From Desulfonema limicola (lineage in GTDB: Bacteria; Desulfobacterota; Desulfobacteria; Desulfobacterales; Desulfosalsimonadaceae), in the NCBI GenBank assembly GCA_020722245.1, contig DYLE01000026.1, forward strand, positions 1 to 18,294: DNA of 18,294 bases. The letters are read 5' to 3'. The translations under genes and the position numbers were made by a program. Each line of letters begins with the position of its first letter. The first letter of the stretch is position 1. The notes beneath the pieces are model-generated. The model did not search any database. It saw only the letters and a list, made by a program, of their open reading frames with translations, and was not told where the DNA came from. Of this stretch, positions 1-7,235 are shown piece by piece.

Positions 1-229
1 AGGTCAGCAGAAACAGCATGCTCCGGATGCCATTCCCCTGATGGGCAAAAAGCCCGAACGCGCCGCCGGGGTTTTGAACATGGACGAGGTTGACGCATCC
101 GGGAATCACCACCGCAACGTCAAAAAGCCGAACCCATCGGGACACCATCCATTTGGTGAGCTGATCCGCCAAGACGATCAGAAAACAGATCAAGGCCAGG
201 TGGACGTATTTGCTTTTCGGCCCCTTCAT
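1..229 (-). CDS. lspA: Lipoprotein signal peptidase II (partial, N-terminal 76 residues)
   Basis: The start of prolipoprotein signal peptidase, the inner-membrane aspartyl protease that cleaves lipoprotein signal peptides ahead of the lipidated cysteine. The reading frame opens with ATG immediately after the ileS TAA, with no spacer, and runs off the left edge. Visible features are a first membrane helix (about residues 9-21), the family motif DQLTKW (about 22-27), and NLVHVQNPGGAFG (about 49-61), which matches the conserved N-x-G-x-AFG region after the first periplasmic segment. The two catalytic Asp residues would lie in the missing part. The ileS-lspA pair is a classic bacterial arrangement, and the contiguous stop/start suggests translational coupling. 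No strong Shine-Dalgarno is seen beyond a weak GGATGG in the ileS tail. Confidence 0.9.
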   Translation of the reverse strand, partial: MKGPKSKYVHLALICFLIVLADQLTKWMVSRWVRLFDVAVVIPGCVNLVHVQNPGGAFGLFAHQGNGIRSMLFLLT

Positions 230-3037
230 TTATCTGCCATCCAAACCGTCTAAGACCGCCTGGCAGCGGCTGCAGAGATCCGGGTGTTTTGAATTTTTCC
301 CCACGCTGGGATCATACATCCAGCACCGGCTGCACTTATTGCCCGGCGCGGATTTCACTTGAATCGACAGTCCGCTGATGCCGGACGGGACAAAACCGCT
401 GTCAGCAGAAGGCGCTTCACGGATCAGGCTGGATTCGGAGACAATAAAGATGGAAGACAGCTCATTCACATACCTTTTTAAGACCGCATATAGATCTTCA
501 GAGACGCAGAGGGTCACCGATGCGTCAAGGGAGTGCCCGATCTTTTTTTCAACCCTTGCGGTTTCAAGGGCCTTGGTCACCTCGGCGCGGACATCCAGCA
601 CCACCTCCCATTGCTTTGCAAGCGAATCATTTCTCCATTCTTCTTCGGGCTCTGGAAAATCCGCAAGATGAATGCTCTGTTTATTTTTTTCCGCTCCGGG
701 CAGATGCTTCCAGACCTCCTCAGCGGTGAATGGAAGAATGGGGGCCATAAGACGGGCCAGAGCGTCGACAAGATAAAAAATCACGGTCTGGGCGCTTCTT
801 CGGCCCAAACTGGTCGAAGAAGAGGTGTAGAGCCTGTCTTTTAAAATATCCAGATATAACGCAGACAGGTCTAAAGTGCAGAAGTTGTAAAGGGTATGAT
901 AGACGACATGAAACTCATAGCCGTTATAGGCGCTTCGAGTGCGTGAAATGATCTCATAAAGCCGATGAAGGATGAACCGATCCATGTCCGGCAGGGATCT
1001 GTAGGGGATCCTGTCCGCACCCGGGTCAAAGTCATAGAGGTTGCCCAGGATGAACCGGCAGGTGTTACGAATCCGCCGGTAGGCATCGCTGAGCTGTTTG
1101 AGAATGGCATCCGAGATTCGAATGTCGTCCTTGTAATCGGATGCCGCCACCCACAAGCGCAGGATTTCCGCGCCGTAGCGGTCTATCACCGTTTTAGGAG
1201 CGATGACGTTGCCGATGGATTTGGACATTTTCTTTCCTTCCCCGTCAACCACGAATCCATGGGTCAGCACCGTCTTATACGGCGGACGCCCCTTGCGCCC
1301 CACGGCGGTCAGCAGGGAACTGTGAAACCACCCCCTGTGCTGATCACTCCCCTCCAGGTAAAGATCCGCAGGCCATTTCAGATCCGGAAGCTGCTCCAGC
1401 ACCGCCATATGGCTGACCCCCGAATCAAACCAGACATCAAGGATATCGTTCTCCTTGGTAAACGTCCTGCCTCCGCATCCCTCACAGCAGGCCCCCTCGG
1501 GCAGAAAATAGGCCGCATCCTTTTCAAACCAGGCATCCGCTCCGCAGTCGCAAAAAAGTTTATAAATCCGGTCGATCATTTCCTTTGTCATCAGCAGCCG
1601 GTTGCAGTTGCTGCAATAAAATACGGTGATCGGAACCCCCCAGGCGCGCTGCCGCGAAACGCACCAGTCCGGCCGGTTTTCAATCATGCCGTAGATCCTG
1701 TCCCTCCCCCAGGCCGGAACCCATGAAACCGTGTCGATGGCGTCCAGCGCTTTTCGCCGCAGCCCGGTCTTTTCCATGGAAATGAACCACTGGGGGGTTG
1801 AACGGAAAATCACCGGTTTTTTGCACCGCCAGCAGTGGGGATAGGAATGGGTCATTCTTTCGGAATGCACCAGGGAACCGTTTGCGCGCAGCTTCTCAAT
1901 AATCTCCGCATCCGCCTTAAAGACAAATTTTCCCGCAAACAGTTCCACCTCATCGGTAAAGCATCCGTTGTCGTCCACCGGGGAATAGGCATCCAGCCCG
2001 TAGGCGACGCCGGTTTCAAAGTCCTCCCGGCCATGCCCCGGCGCGGTATGCACACAACCGGTGCCCGCTTCAAGGGTGACATGCCCTGCAAGAACGATCA
2101 GGGAATCCCGGTTATAAAACGGATGAAGGCAGTGCTGATGCTCAAGCTGCTTGGGATCGATCTCCGCAAGGATCGTGTAATCGGGAATGGAAAAACGCTT
2201 CATGCAGGCTTCAACAAGATCCCGGGCCATTATAAAAACTTCGCCGTTACCGGTCTCCACGGCGCAGTAGATGAAATCCGGGTTCAACGCGACCGCCAAA
2301 TTTGCCGGCAGGGTCCAGGGGGTGGTGGTCCAGATCACCAGAAAAACCGCTTTTCCGGAAAGCTGGGGAACAAGGCTGCGGATATCCTCTTTTAATGCAA
2401 ACTTCACATAAATCGATGCGGAGGATTCATCCCCGTATTCGATCTCCGCTTCGGCCAGGGCGGTTTTGCAGCTGCAGCACCAGTAAATCGGTTTTTTGCT
2501 TCTGACCAGGCTGCCGTCTAAGGCGAACTGGCCGCATTGTTTGGCAATCATCGCTTCATAGGCATAATCCATGGTCAGGTATGGCCGGTCCCACTCCCCC
2601 ATCACCCCAAGCCTTTTAAACTCGGCCCGTTGAATGTCGACATATTTTTCAGCATAGGCCCTGCAAGCCTTCCGGATCTCCACCAGGGACATGCCGACTT
2701 TTTTATCCCCCAGCTCCTTATCCACATTATGCTCGATGGGGAGTCCATGGCAGTCCCACCCCGGCACATAGACCGCATCATAGCCCGACATCTGACGGGA
2801 GCGAACCACGATATCCTTTAAAATCTTATTCAGGGCCGTGCCGATATGAATGTTCCCGTTGGCATAGGGTGGACCGTCATGAAGGATAAAGGCCTGGCGG
2901 CCCTTGGACGCCGCTCGAATGGCATGATAGAGGTCCTGCTTTTCCCATTCCTCGAGCTGGTTGGGTTCACGGGTGACCAGGTTGGCCTTCATGGGAAAGG
3001 CGGTTTGCGGCAGGTTAAGGGTTGCTTTATAGTCCAT
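230..3037 (-). CDS. ileS: Isoleucyl-tRNA synthetase
   Basis: Cytoplasmic class I aminoacyl-tRNA synthetase that charges tRNA-Ile and edits misactivated valine. At 935 residues it has the usual length of the bacterial (E. coli-type) form. The ATP-binding signature is HIGT at residues 64-67 and KMSKS is at residues 603-607. The inserted CP1 editing domain lies between them, with its threonine-rich TTTPWTLPAN segment near residue 240. The C-terminal zinc-binding domain is intact, with cysteine pairs at 902/905 and 922/925. The bacterial N-terminus (NLPQTAFPMKANL) supports the ATG at 3037; a GGGAG lies about 9 bases upstream. lspA follows without spacing. Several long antisense reading frames across this gene are shadows. 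Confidence 0.98.
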   Translation of the reverse strand: MDYKATLNLPQTAFPMKANLVTREPNQLEEWEKQDLYHAIRAASKGRQAFILHDGPPYANGNIHIGTALNKILKDIVVRSRQMSGYDAVYVPGWDCHGLPIEHNVDKELGDKKVGMSLVEIRKACRAYAEKYVDIQRAEFKRLGVMGEWDRPYLTMDYAYEAMIAKQCGQFALDGSLVRSKKPIYWCCSCKTALAEAEIEYGDESSASIYVKFALKEDIRSLVPQLSGKAVFLVIWTTTPWTLPANLAVALNPDFIYCAVETGNGEVFIMARDLVEACMKRFSIPDYTILAEIDPKQLEHQHCLHPFYNRDSLIVLAGHVTLEAGTGCVHTAPGHGREDFETGVAYGLDAYSPVDDNGCFTDEVELFAGKFVFKADAEIIEKLRANGSLVHSERMTHSYPHCWRCKKPVIFRSTPQWFISMEKTGLRRKALDAIDTVSWVPAWGRDRIYGMIENRPDWCVSRQRAWGVPITVFYCSNCNRLLMTKEMIDRIYKLFCDCGADAWFEKDAAYFLPEGACCEGCGGRTFTKENDILDVWFDSGVSHMAVLEQLPDLKWPADLYLEGSDQHRGWFHSSLLTAVGRKGRPPYKTVLTHGFVVDGEGKKMSKSIGNVIAPKTVIDRYGAEILRLWVAASDYKDDIRISDAILKQLSDAYRRIRNTCRFILGNLYDFDPGADRIPYRSLPDMDRFILHRLYEIISRTRSAYNGYEFHVVYHTLYNFCTLDLSALYLDILKDRLYTSSSTSLGRRSAQTVIFYLVDALARLMAPILPFTAEEVWKHLPGAEKNKQSIHLADFPEPEEEWRNDSLAKQWEVVLDVRAEVTKALETARVEKKIGHSLDASVTLCVSEDLYAVLKRYVNELSSIFIVSESSLIREAPSADSGFVPSGISGLSIQVKSAPGNKCSRCWMYDPSVGKNSKHPDLCSRCQAVLDGLDGR

Positions 3038-3110
3038 GAAATAAGACTCCCGAAATAAGATTAAGAGAACATTCCGCTGCGTTTTGCATCGCCCGAATAA
3101 AAGGCGTGTT

Positions 3111-3140
3111 AATCTAAAGAAAAAAACCCAATCCTGTCAA
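3111..3140 (-). promoter_or_regulatory. Candidate sigma70-type promoter for ileS-lspA
   Basis: On the minus strand a perfect -35 box TTGACA (3140-3135) is followed after 18 bases by TAGATT (3116-3111), four of six matches to TATAAT. This predicts a leader of roughly 65-75 bases before the ileS ATG. No T-box or other leader RNA could be recognised by eye. Confidence 0.6.
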
Positions 3141-3193
3141 GGAAATTAGCAGGATATCCCGGAGCCCTGGGGGTGCGCTGTCCCCCATTTGTC

Positions 3194-3223
3194 TTGACTT
3201 TCCAGAATGGGCTTGCCTATAAG
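3194..3223 (+). promoter_or_regulatory. Candidate sigma70-type promoter for dtd-dacB
   Basis: TTGACT (3194-3199) and TATAAG (3218-3223) are separated by 18 bases. The predicted start lies about 20-25 bases before the dtd ATG. A GGGGG/CCCCC hairpin (3168-3187) sits just upstream, between this promoter and the divergent ileS promoter; its role is unknown. Confidence 0.65.
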
Positions 3224-3252
3224 TTCAAAAAATTCAGCCAGAAGGAAAAGCC

Positions 3253-3693
3253 ATGCGCGCGGTGGTTCAACGGGTGAAAAAAAGCGCGGTATCGGTAAGG
3301 GGGCGGCAGGTCAGTCACATCGGGCCGGGAATGCTGGTGCTTCTTGGAGTCGCTGAAACAGACACCCCCGCGGATGCCCGATACCTTGCGGACAAGCTCG
3401 CCCATCTGCGAATTTTTGAGGATCAAAAGCGAAAAATGAACCGATCCCTGATCGAGACCAACGGGGAGATGCTGGTGGTTTCCCAGTTCACGCTTCTGGG
3501 GGATTGCCGCAAGGGAAGGCGGCCTTCCTTTGTGGCGGCTGCCCCTCCGGAAAAGGCCGAGGCCCTCTACCTTGACCTTGTCGAGCATGTCCGTAAGACG
3601 GGAATCCCTGTTCAAACCGGTGTGTTCGGGGCCATGATGGATGTTTCCTTGATAAACGACGGGCCTGTCACCCTTATCGTAGAAAGCAGATGA
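3253..3693 (+). CDS. dtd: D-aminoacyl-tRNA deacylase
   Basis: Cytoplasmic proofreading enzyme (DTD) that hydrolyses D-aminoacyl-tRNA and so keeps D-amino acids out of proteins. It is 146 residues, normal for the family. It starts with the typical MRAVVQRV, carries the signature SQFTL at residues 77-81, RPSF at 90-93, and the C-terminal NDGPVT at 135-140 containing the Gly-cisPro element (G137-P138) that gives chiral selectivity. A good ribosome site (GAAGGA) precedes the ATG at 3253. Its TGA overlaps the ATG of the downstream carboxypeptidase gene, so the two are probably co-transcribed and translationally coupled. Confidence 0.97.
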   Translation: MRAVVQRVKKSAVSVRGRQVSHIGPGMLVLLGVAETDTPADARYLADKLAHLRIFEDQKRKMNRSLIETNGEMLVVSQFTLLGDCRKGRRPSFVAAAPPEKAEALYLDLVEHVRKTGIPVQTGVFGAMMDVSLINDGPVTLIVESR

Positions 3694-4895
3694 TATACTC
3701 AGCCCTTCGCCAGACGGTTCGGGTTATTTTAATTTTATTTATTTTTTCGGTGGAATCGGTCTTGGCAGAGGCGCAAAACCCTTTTGTCGGGATCGACCGC
3801 CTGATCGGCGAAAAGGATGCCGTATTAATCGCGGACCCCAATGGAAACATCCTGTTTAGTAAAAACGCCGAAAAGCGGCTGATTCCCGCCTCCACCTTAA
3901 AGGTCCTGACCGCCCTGGCGGCCCTTCATACCCTGGGACCGGATTTTCGCTTTACCACGGAATTTTATACCGATGCCGAGGCCGACCTGAAAATCAAGGG
4001 CTACGGCGATCCCCTGCTGATCTCAGAAAACCTCAAACAGATCGCCGCGGTCATGAAGGACCGCACTCCCCAAATCAATGACCTTGTTTTAGATGACGGA
4101 TATTTTCAAAAGCCGCTTAATATACCCGGCACCTCGAGCGATTCCATTCAGCCCTATGACGCGCCCTGCGGCGCCCTTTGCGTCAATTTCAACACGGTCT
4201 TTTTCAGTTATGAAAACGGCAAATACATCAGCGCCGAACCCCAGACCCCTTTGCTTCCCCTGGCCATAAAGCGAATTAAAGCCTCAGGGCTTTCCTCCGG
4301 AAGGATCATCCTCACCCCCCAGGAGGCCCTTGCTTACACAGGCTCGCTGTTTCAATTTTTTTTCGAACAGGCCGGAATAAAGGTCACGGGAAAAGTCCGG
4401 TCCGGGGCGATTGATTCAAACAGGGACCGATTGGTCTATGTTCATGCTTCCCCGTTTACACTCACGGAGGTCGTCAGGCGGCTTCTTGAATATTCCAACA
4501 ATTTTATTGCAAACCAGATCCTGCTTTCAGCGGGCGCCGCGCGATTCGGGCCTCCGGCAACCCTTGAAAAGGGGATCCGCGCAGCCCAGGGCTATGCACA
4601 GACCGAGCTTGGCATCACGGATATCGCCATTGCAGAGGGCTCGGGAATATCCAGAAAAAACCGGGTGTCCGCTCTTATGTTTTTAAAAATTCTAAACGCC
4701 TTCAGCCCGTATCATGACCTGATGCGGCACGAGGGGAACGAGTACTATAAAACCGGAACACTGACCCACATCACCACCCGCATCGGGTTTATCGAGACAA
4801 AGGAAGGCGGGCTGTATCGGTTTGTGGTGCTTCTCAACACCCCGGGGAAAAACATCAATCCGGTTATGGAAATCATCAGAGCAGGTGTGAATTAA
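3690..4895 (+). CDS. dacB: D-alanyl-D-alanine carboxypeptidase/endopeptidase, PBP4 type (peptidase S13)
   Basis: Penicillin-binding protein of the S13 family, expected in the periplasm, trimming D-Ala from peptidoglycan stem peptides and possibly cutting D-Ala-meso-DAP cross-links. The N-terminus has a short basic region and a hydrophobic stretch (about residues 11-26) ending in VLAEA, a likely signal-peptidase I site. All three active-site motifs are present: SxxK as STLK (S68-K71), SxN as SNN (269-271), and KTG (354-356). The S13 motif GYGDPLL is at about 104-110. At 401 residues it is shorter than E. coli PBP4 (about 477), consistent with a smaller inserted region between the first two motifs. 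The ATG overlaps the dtd stop. The 3' end overlaps the convergent folE2 gene by 4 bases (TTAA shared by both stops). Confidence 0.93.
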   Translation: MIYSALRQTVRVILILFIFSVESVLAEAQNPFVGIDRLIGEKDAVLIADPNGNILFSKNAEKRLIPASTLKVLTALAALHTLGPDFRFTTEFYTDAEADLKIKGYGDPLLISENLKQIAAVMKDRTPQINDLVLDDGYFQKPLNIPGTSSDSIQPYDAPCGALCVNFNTVFFSYENGKYISAEPQTPLLPLAIKRIKASGLSSGRIILTPQEALAYTGSLFQFFFEQAGIKVTGKVRSGAIDSNRDRLVYVHASPFTLTEVVRRLLEYSNNFIANQILLSAGAARFGPPATLEKGIRAAQGYAQTELGITDIAIAEGSGISRKNRVSALMFLKILNAFSPYHDLMRHEGNEYYKTGTLTHITTRIGFIETKEGGLYRFVVLLNTPGKNINPVMEIIRAGVN

Positions 4896-5689
4896 GACTC
4901 GGGAAGAATCCTCGGAGGCTCGCCGGAAGTGATAAAGGCATAGGCGTTGTGGTTGTGAATGGACTCAAAGTTCTCAACCTCCACTGCAAACCAGGTGATG
5001 TTTTTGTCCGCCTTGAGCTCAAGGGCGATATCCCGCACAATATCCTCGACAAACTTGGGGTTCGCATACCCCTTCTCGGTGATAAATTTTTCATCAGAGC
5101 GCTTCAAAACGGAAAACACGTCACAGGATGCCGAACGCTCCACGATGCCGATCATGTCCTCGAGCCATATAAATTTTTTAAACCGGGTCCTTAAATTCAC
5201 CCTTCCCCGCTGGTTGTGGGCACCCGCATCGCTGATTTCCTTTGAACATGGGCAAACCGAGGATATCGGCACAATAACCTCGGATACCAGATCGATTTTT
5301 GATCCCGGATGGACCGACCCGATCAGCCGGCAGGCATAATCCATCAGTCCCTTGGCGCCTGTCACCGGAGCGGATTTTTCAATAAAATATGGAAAGGTGA
5401 CCTCGATGTGGGCCGAGGCGGCATTCAAGTGCTGTTTCATCTGGTTGAGGATGTTCGAAAATGTTTTTAAGGAGATCACCGGTCTGAAAAAATGCAGCAG
5501 CTCAACAAACCGGCTCATGTGCGTCCCCTTGTATTCATGGGGAAGGTCCACATACATGTTGATGGAGGCAACGGTGTGCTGCTCCCCCTGGGAACGGTCA
5601 AGCACGGTCACGGGGTATTTCAACTCCTTGATGCCGACCTTGTTGATGGCCATATTGCGGTAATCCCGCTCGTTCTGGATATCTTTCAT
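4892..5689 (-). CDS. folE2: GTP cyclohydrolase FolE2 (type IB)
   Basis: Converts GTP to 7,8-dihydroneopterin triphosphate, the first step toward folate and in some bacteria queuosine. It belongs to the FolE2/COG1469 family, which is unrelated in sequence to classical FolE and is known for flexible metal use. It is 265 residues, normal for the family. The metal-site region is clear: PCSKEISDAGAHNQRG with C148 and H158, and the C-terminal ESIHNHNAYA with H245 and H247. The T-fold signature NLRTRF follows at 165-170. It is the last gene of the long minus-strand run, 54 bases after the TtcA-like gene, so it probably depends on upstream promoters. The Shine-Dalgarno is weak. No classical folE is in the window. 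Confidence 0.95.
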   Translation of the reverse strand: MKDIQNERDYRNMAINKVGIKELKYPVTVLDRSQGEQHTVASINMYVDLPHEYKGTHMSRFVELLHFFRPVISLKTFSNILNQMKQHLNAASAHIEVTFPYFIEKSAPVTGAKGLMDYACRLIGSVHPGSKIDLVSEVIVPISSVCPCSKEISDAGAHNQRGRVNLRTRFKKFIWLEDMIGIVERSASCDVFSVLKRSDEKFITEKGYANPKFVEDIVRDIALELKADKNITWFAVEVENFESIHNHNAYAFITSGEPPRILPES

Positions 5690-5743
5690 GATGAATTTCT
5701 CTAAAACCGGCCGGATCGCCGGACCGGATTGATGATTTGGCGG

Positions 5744-6466
5744 CTAAAGCAGATACTCCTGATCCACGCGGCTTAAGGACCGAAAAATATTTCCCTTGAT
5801 TTTTCGATTGGTCCGATACAGCCCGGCCAGGAAGGTCTTGAGGGCCTGGCGTTGGGAAACCTTCGCATAGGGGCAGGGGTTGATAAACCCGGGGAAACCG
5901 TTCTGGGCTGAAAACCGTTTAATGCGGGGCTCATCCACAAACGCCAGGGGGCGAATAATCGTAAACCGGCCCCCAAACATGGATTGAACCGGCCGCATGG
6001 TGCTGATGGTTCCGGCGTAGCAGACATTCAAAAAAAAGGTTTCAATGATATCATCCTTGTGGTGGCCCAGAGCGAGTTTGTTGCAGGCGAGTTCATCGGC
6101 GATTTCAAACATCCGCTTGCGCCGCAGCCGGGAGCATAAAAAACAAGGGTTTTCCAGGTTGACGTCGCTGTTTGCCAGGACGCCGTAATCGGTGGATTCA
6201 ACCCGAAGGTTCACCCCGATTTTTTCAGTCCATCGGCTCAGGTCTTCCGCATAGCCCCCGTCAAACCCCGGATCAAGATAAACGGCGATCAGCTCATAGG
6301 ATATGGGGATCCTTAAAAGCCGTTCCGCCAGCACCCAGAGCAGGGTCAGGCTGTCCCTCCCTCCGGAAACCCCCACAAGGATGCGGTCTCCGTTTGATAT
6401 CATGTCGTAGCGGTGGATCGCCTTTCCCACATCCCGATTTAATGATTTATAGGTGTAATCCGGCAT
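5744..6466 (-). CDS. ttcA: TtcA-family tRNA 2-thiocytidine(32) synthetase (PP-loop ATPase)
   Basis: N-type PP-loop ATPase predicted to adenylate C32 of certain tRNAs for sulphur insertion. The PP-loop SGGRDS is at residues 34-39. The central CxxC is C108-F-L-C111, followed by GHHKDDIIETFFLN (134-147), the TtcA/TilS-like substrate segment. A third cysteine, C198 in NPCPY, matches the third ligand of the [4Fe-4S] cluster known in TtcA. At 240 residues it is shorter than E. coli TtcA (about 311) and lacks N- and C-terminal extensions, as many anaerobe homologues do. The residue after SGG is Arg instead of the common Lys. It starts 25 bases after rpoZ with no clear ribosome site. Family assignment is firm; the exact tRNA target is inferred. 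Confidence 0.88.
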   Translation of the reverse strand: MPDYTYKSLNRDVGKAIHRYDMISNGDRILVGVSGGRDSLTLLWVLAERLLRIPISYELIAVYLDPGFDGGYAEDLSRWTEKIGVNLRVESTDYGVLANSDVNLENPCFLCSRLRRKRMFEIADELACNKLALGHHKDDIIETFFLNVCYAGTISTMRPVQSMFGGRFTIIRPLAFVDEPRIKRFSAQNGFPGFINPCPYAKVSQRQALKTFLAGLYRTNRKIKGNIFRSLSRVDQEYLL

Positions 6467-6491
6467 GATCGGGGTAAGAGTTTATCAGCGG

Positions 6492-6698
6492 TCATTGTCC
6501 GTCTGGTTGGTCTTCCTTGATAAACACCTTGCCTGCGGCGATCTCCCTCAAGGCTGTCACGACATTCTCATTCCCGGAAGCCTTCACCAGCCGCGGATTT
6601 CCTTCTATCAGCTGGCGTACCCGTTTTGTCGCCAGATGGATCAGTAGAAACCGGTTCGGGATCCGTTTTAAACAATCTTCTATGGTAATCCTTGCCAT
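6492..6698 (-). CDS. rpoZ: DNA-directed RNA polymerase omega subunit
   Basis: Small RNA polymerase subunit that helps beta-prime fold and assemble. The protein is 68 residues beginning MARITIEDCL, the standard omega N-terminus, with the conserved LIHLATKRVRQL helix and the ENVVTALREIAAGKV segment. An in-frame upstream start at 6776 would add 26 unrelated residues. It is rejected because the ATG at 6698 has an excellent Shine-Dalgarno (GGAGGAA, 4 bases away) and the family begins there. It lies 64 bases after greA. The pairing of greA and rpoZ puts two polymerase accessory factors together. Confidence 0.95.
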   Translation of the reverse strand: MARITIEDCLKRIPNRFLLIHLATKRVRQLIEGNPRLVKASGNENVVTALREIAAGKVFIKEDQPDGQ

Positions 6699-6762
6699 TT
6701 GATTCCTCCATAACCAAAAAAAATCCAGCCGTTTCGTTGATGAAACCCTGTTCCGACGTTTA

Positions 6763-7233
6763 CTAAAAAATATCAATCAGTTCATAGCTTCGTTTTCCGG
6801 CCGGAGCGCTGACCACGATTTCATCGCCGAGCTTTTTTCCAAGGATCTCCCGACCCAGGGGAGATGTGATGGAAATCCGCCCCTGGCTGATATCGGATTC
6901 ATCAGGGCCGACCAGCTGATACTCCACCGCTTCGCCGGTGTCGAGGTTTTCAAGCCGCACCGTGGAGGCGAATACCGCGACGTCTCTTTTATTCGAACTT
7001 CCCGGATCGATCACATGGGCTCTTGACAGCTTATACTCAAGCTCATTGATCCGGCCCTCCAGAAACGATTGCCTTTCCTTTGCAGCGTGGTATTCGGCGT
7101 TTTCCGAAAGGTCCCCATGGGACCTGGCCTCCTCGATGGCCTTGATGGTCTGGGGACGAAGCACCTTTTTGAGGTTTTCCAATTCCTTGCGCAGGGCCTC
7201 ATACCCCTGCCGCGTAATGGGTATTTGTTCCAA
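6763..7233 (-). CDS. greA: Transcription elongation factor GreA
   Basis: Stimulates the intrinsic RNA cleavage activity of backtracked RNA polymerase. It has an N-terminal coiled coil with the acidic tip GDLSENAEYHAAKE, then the C-terminal FKBP-like domain ending in KRSYELIDIF. Two in-frame TTG codons compete as start: 7239 (158 residues, overlapping the leuB TGA as TTGA) and 7233 (156 residues). I prefer 7233, because the GCGGGGG ribosome site is 7 bases before it but only 1 base before 7239. That start also gives MEQIPITRQGY, close to the usual GreA N-terminus, and places the tip residues at D41 and E44 as in E. coli GreA. No ATG or GTG is available nearby. It is coupled to leuB. Confidence 0.93.
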   Translation of the reverse strand: MEQIPITRQGYEALRKELENLKKVLRPQTIKAIEEARSHGDLSENAEYHAAKERQSFLEGRINELEYKLSRAHVIDPGSSNKRDVAVFASTVRLENLDTGEAVEYQLVGPDESDISQGRISITSPLGREILGKKLGDEIVVSAPAGKRSYELIDIF

Positions 7234-7235
7234 AA

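Noticed and set aside
965..1726. A 253-codon plus-strand frame inside ileS
   Set aside because: It is antisense to the intact, conserved ileS and shows no recognisable family; it is a by-product of GC-biased codon use.
3168..3187. TGGGGG/CCCCCA hairpin upstream of dtd as a riboswitch or small RNA
   Set aside because: It lies upstream of the predicted dtd transcription start and beyond the ileS promoter, so it would not be in either leader; too short for any RNA family I know.
6699..6776. N-terminal extension of rpoZ from an upstream start
   Set aside because: The 26 extra residues are unlike any omega subunit, and the internal ATG has a near-perfect ribosome site.
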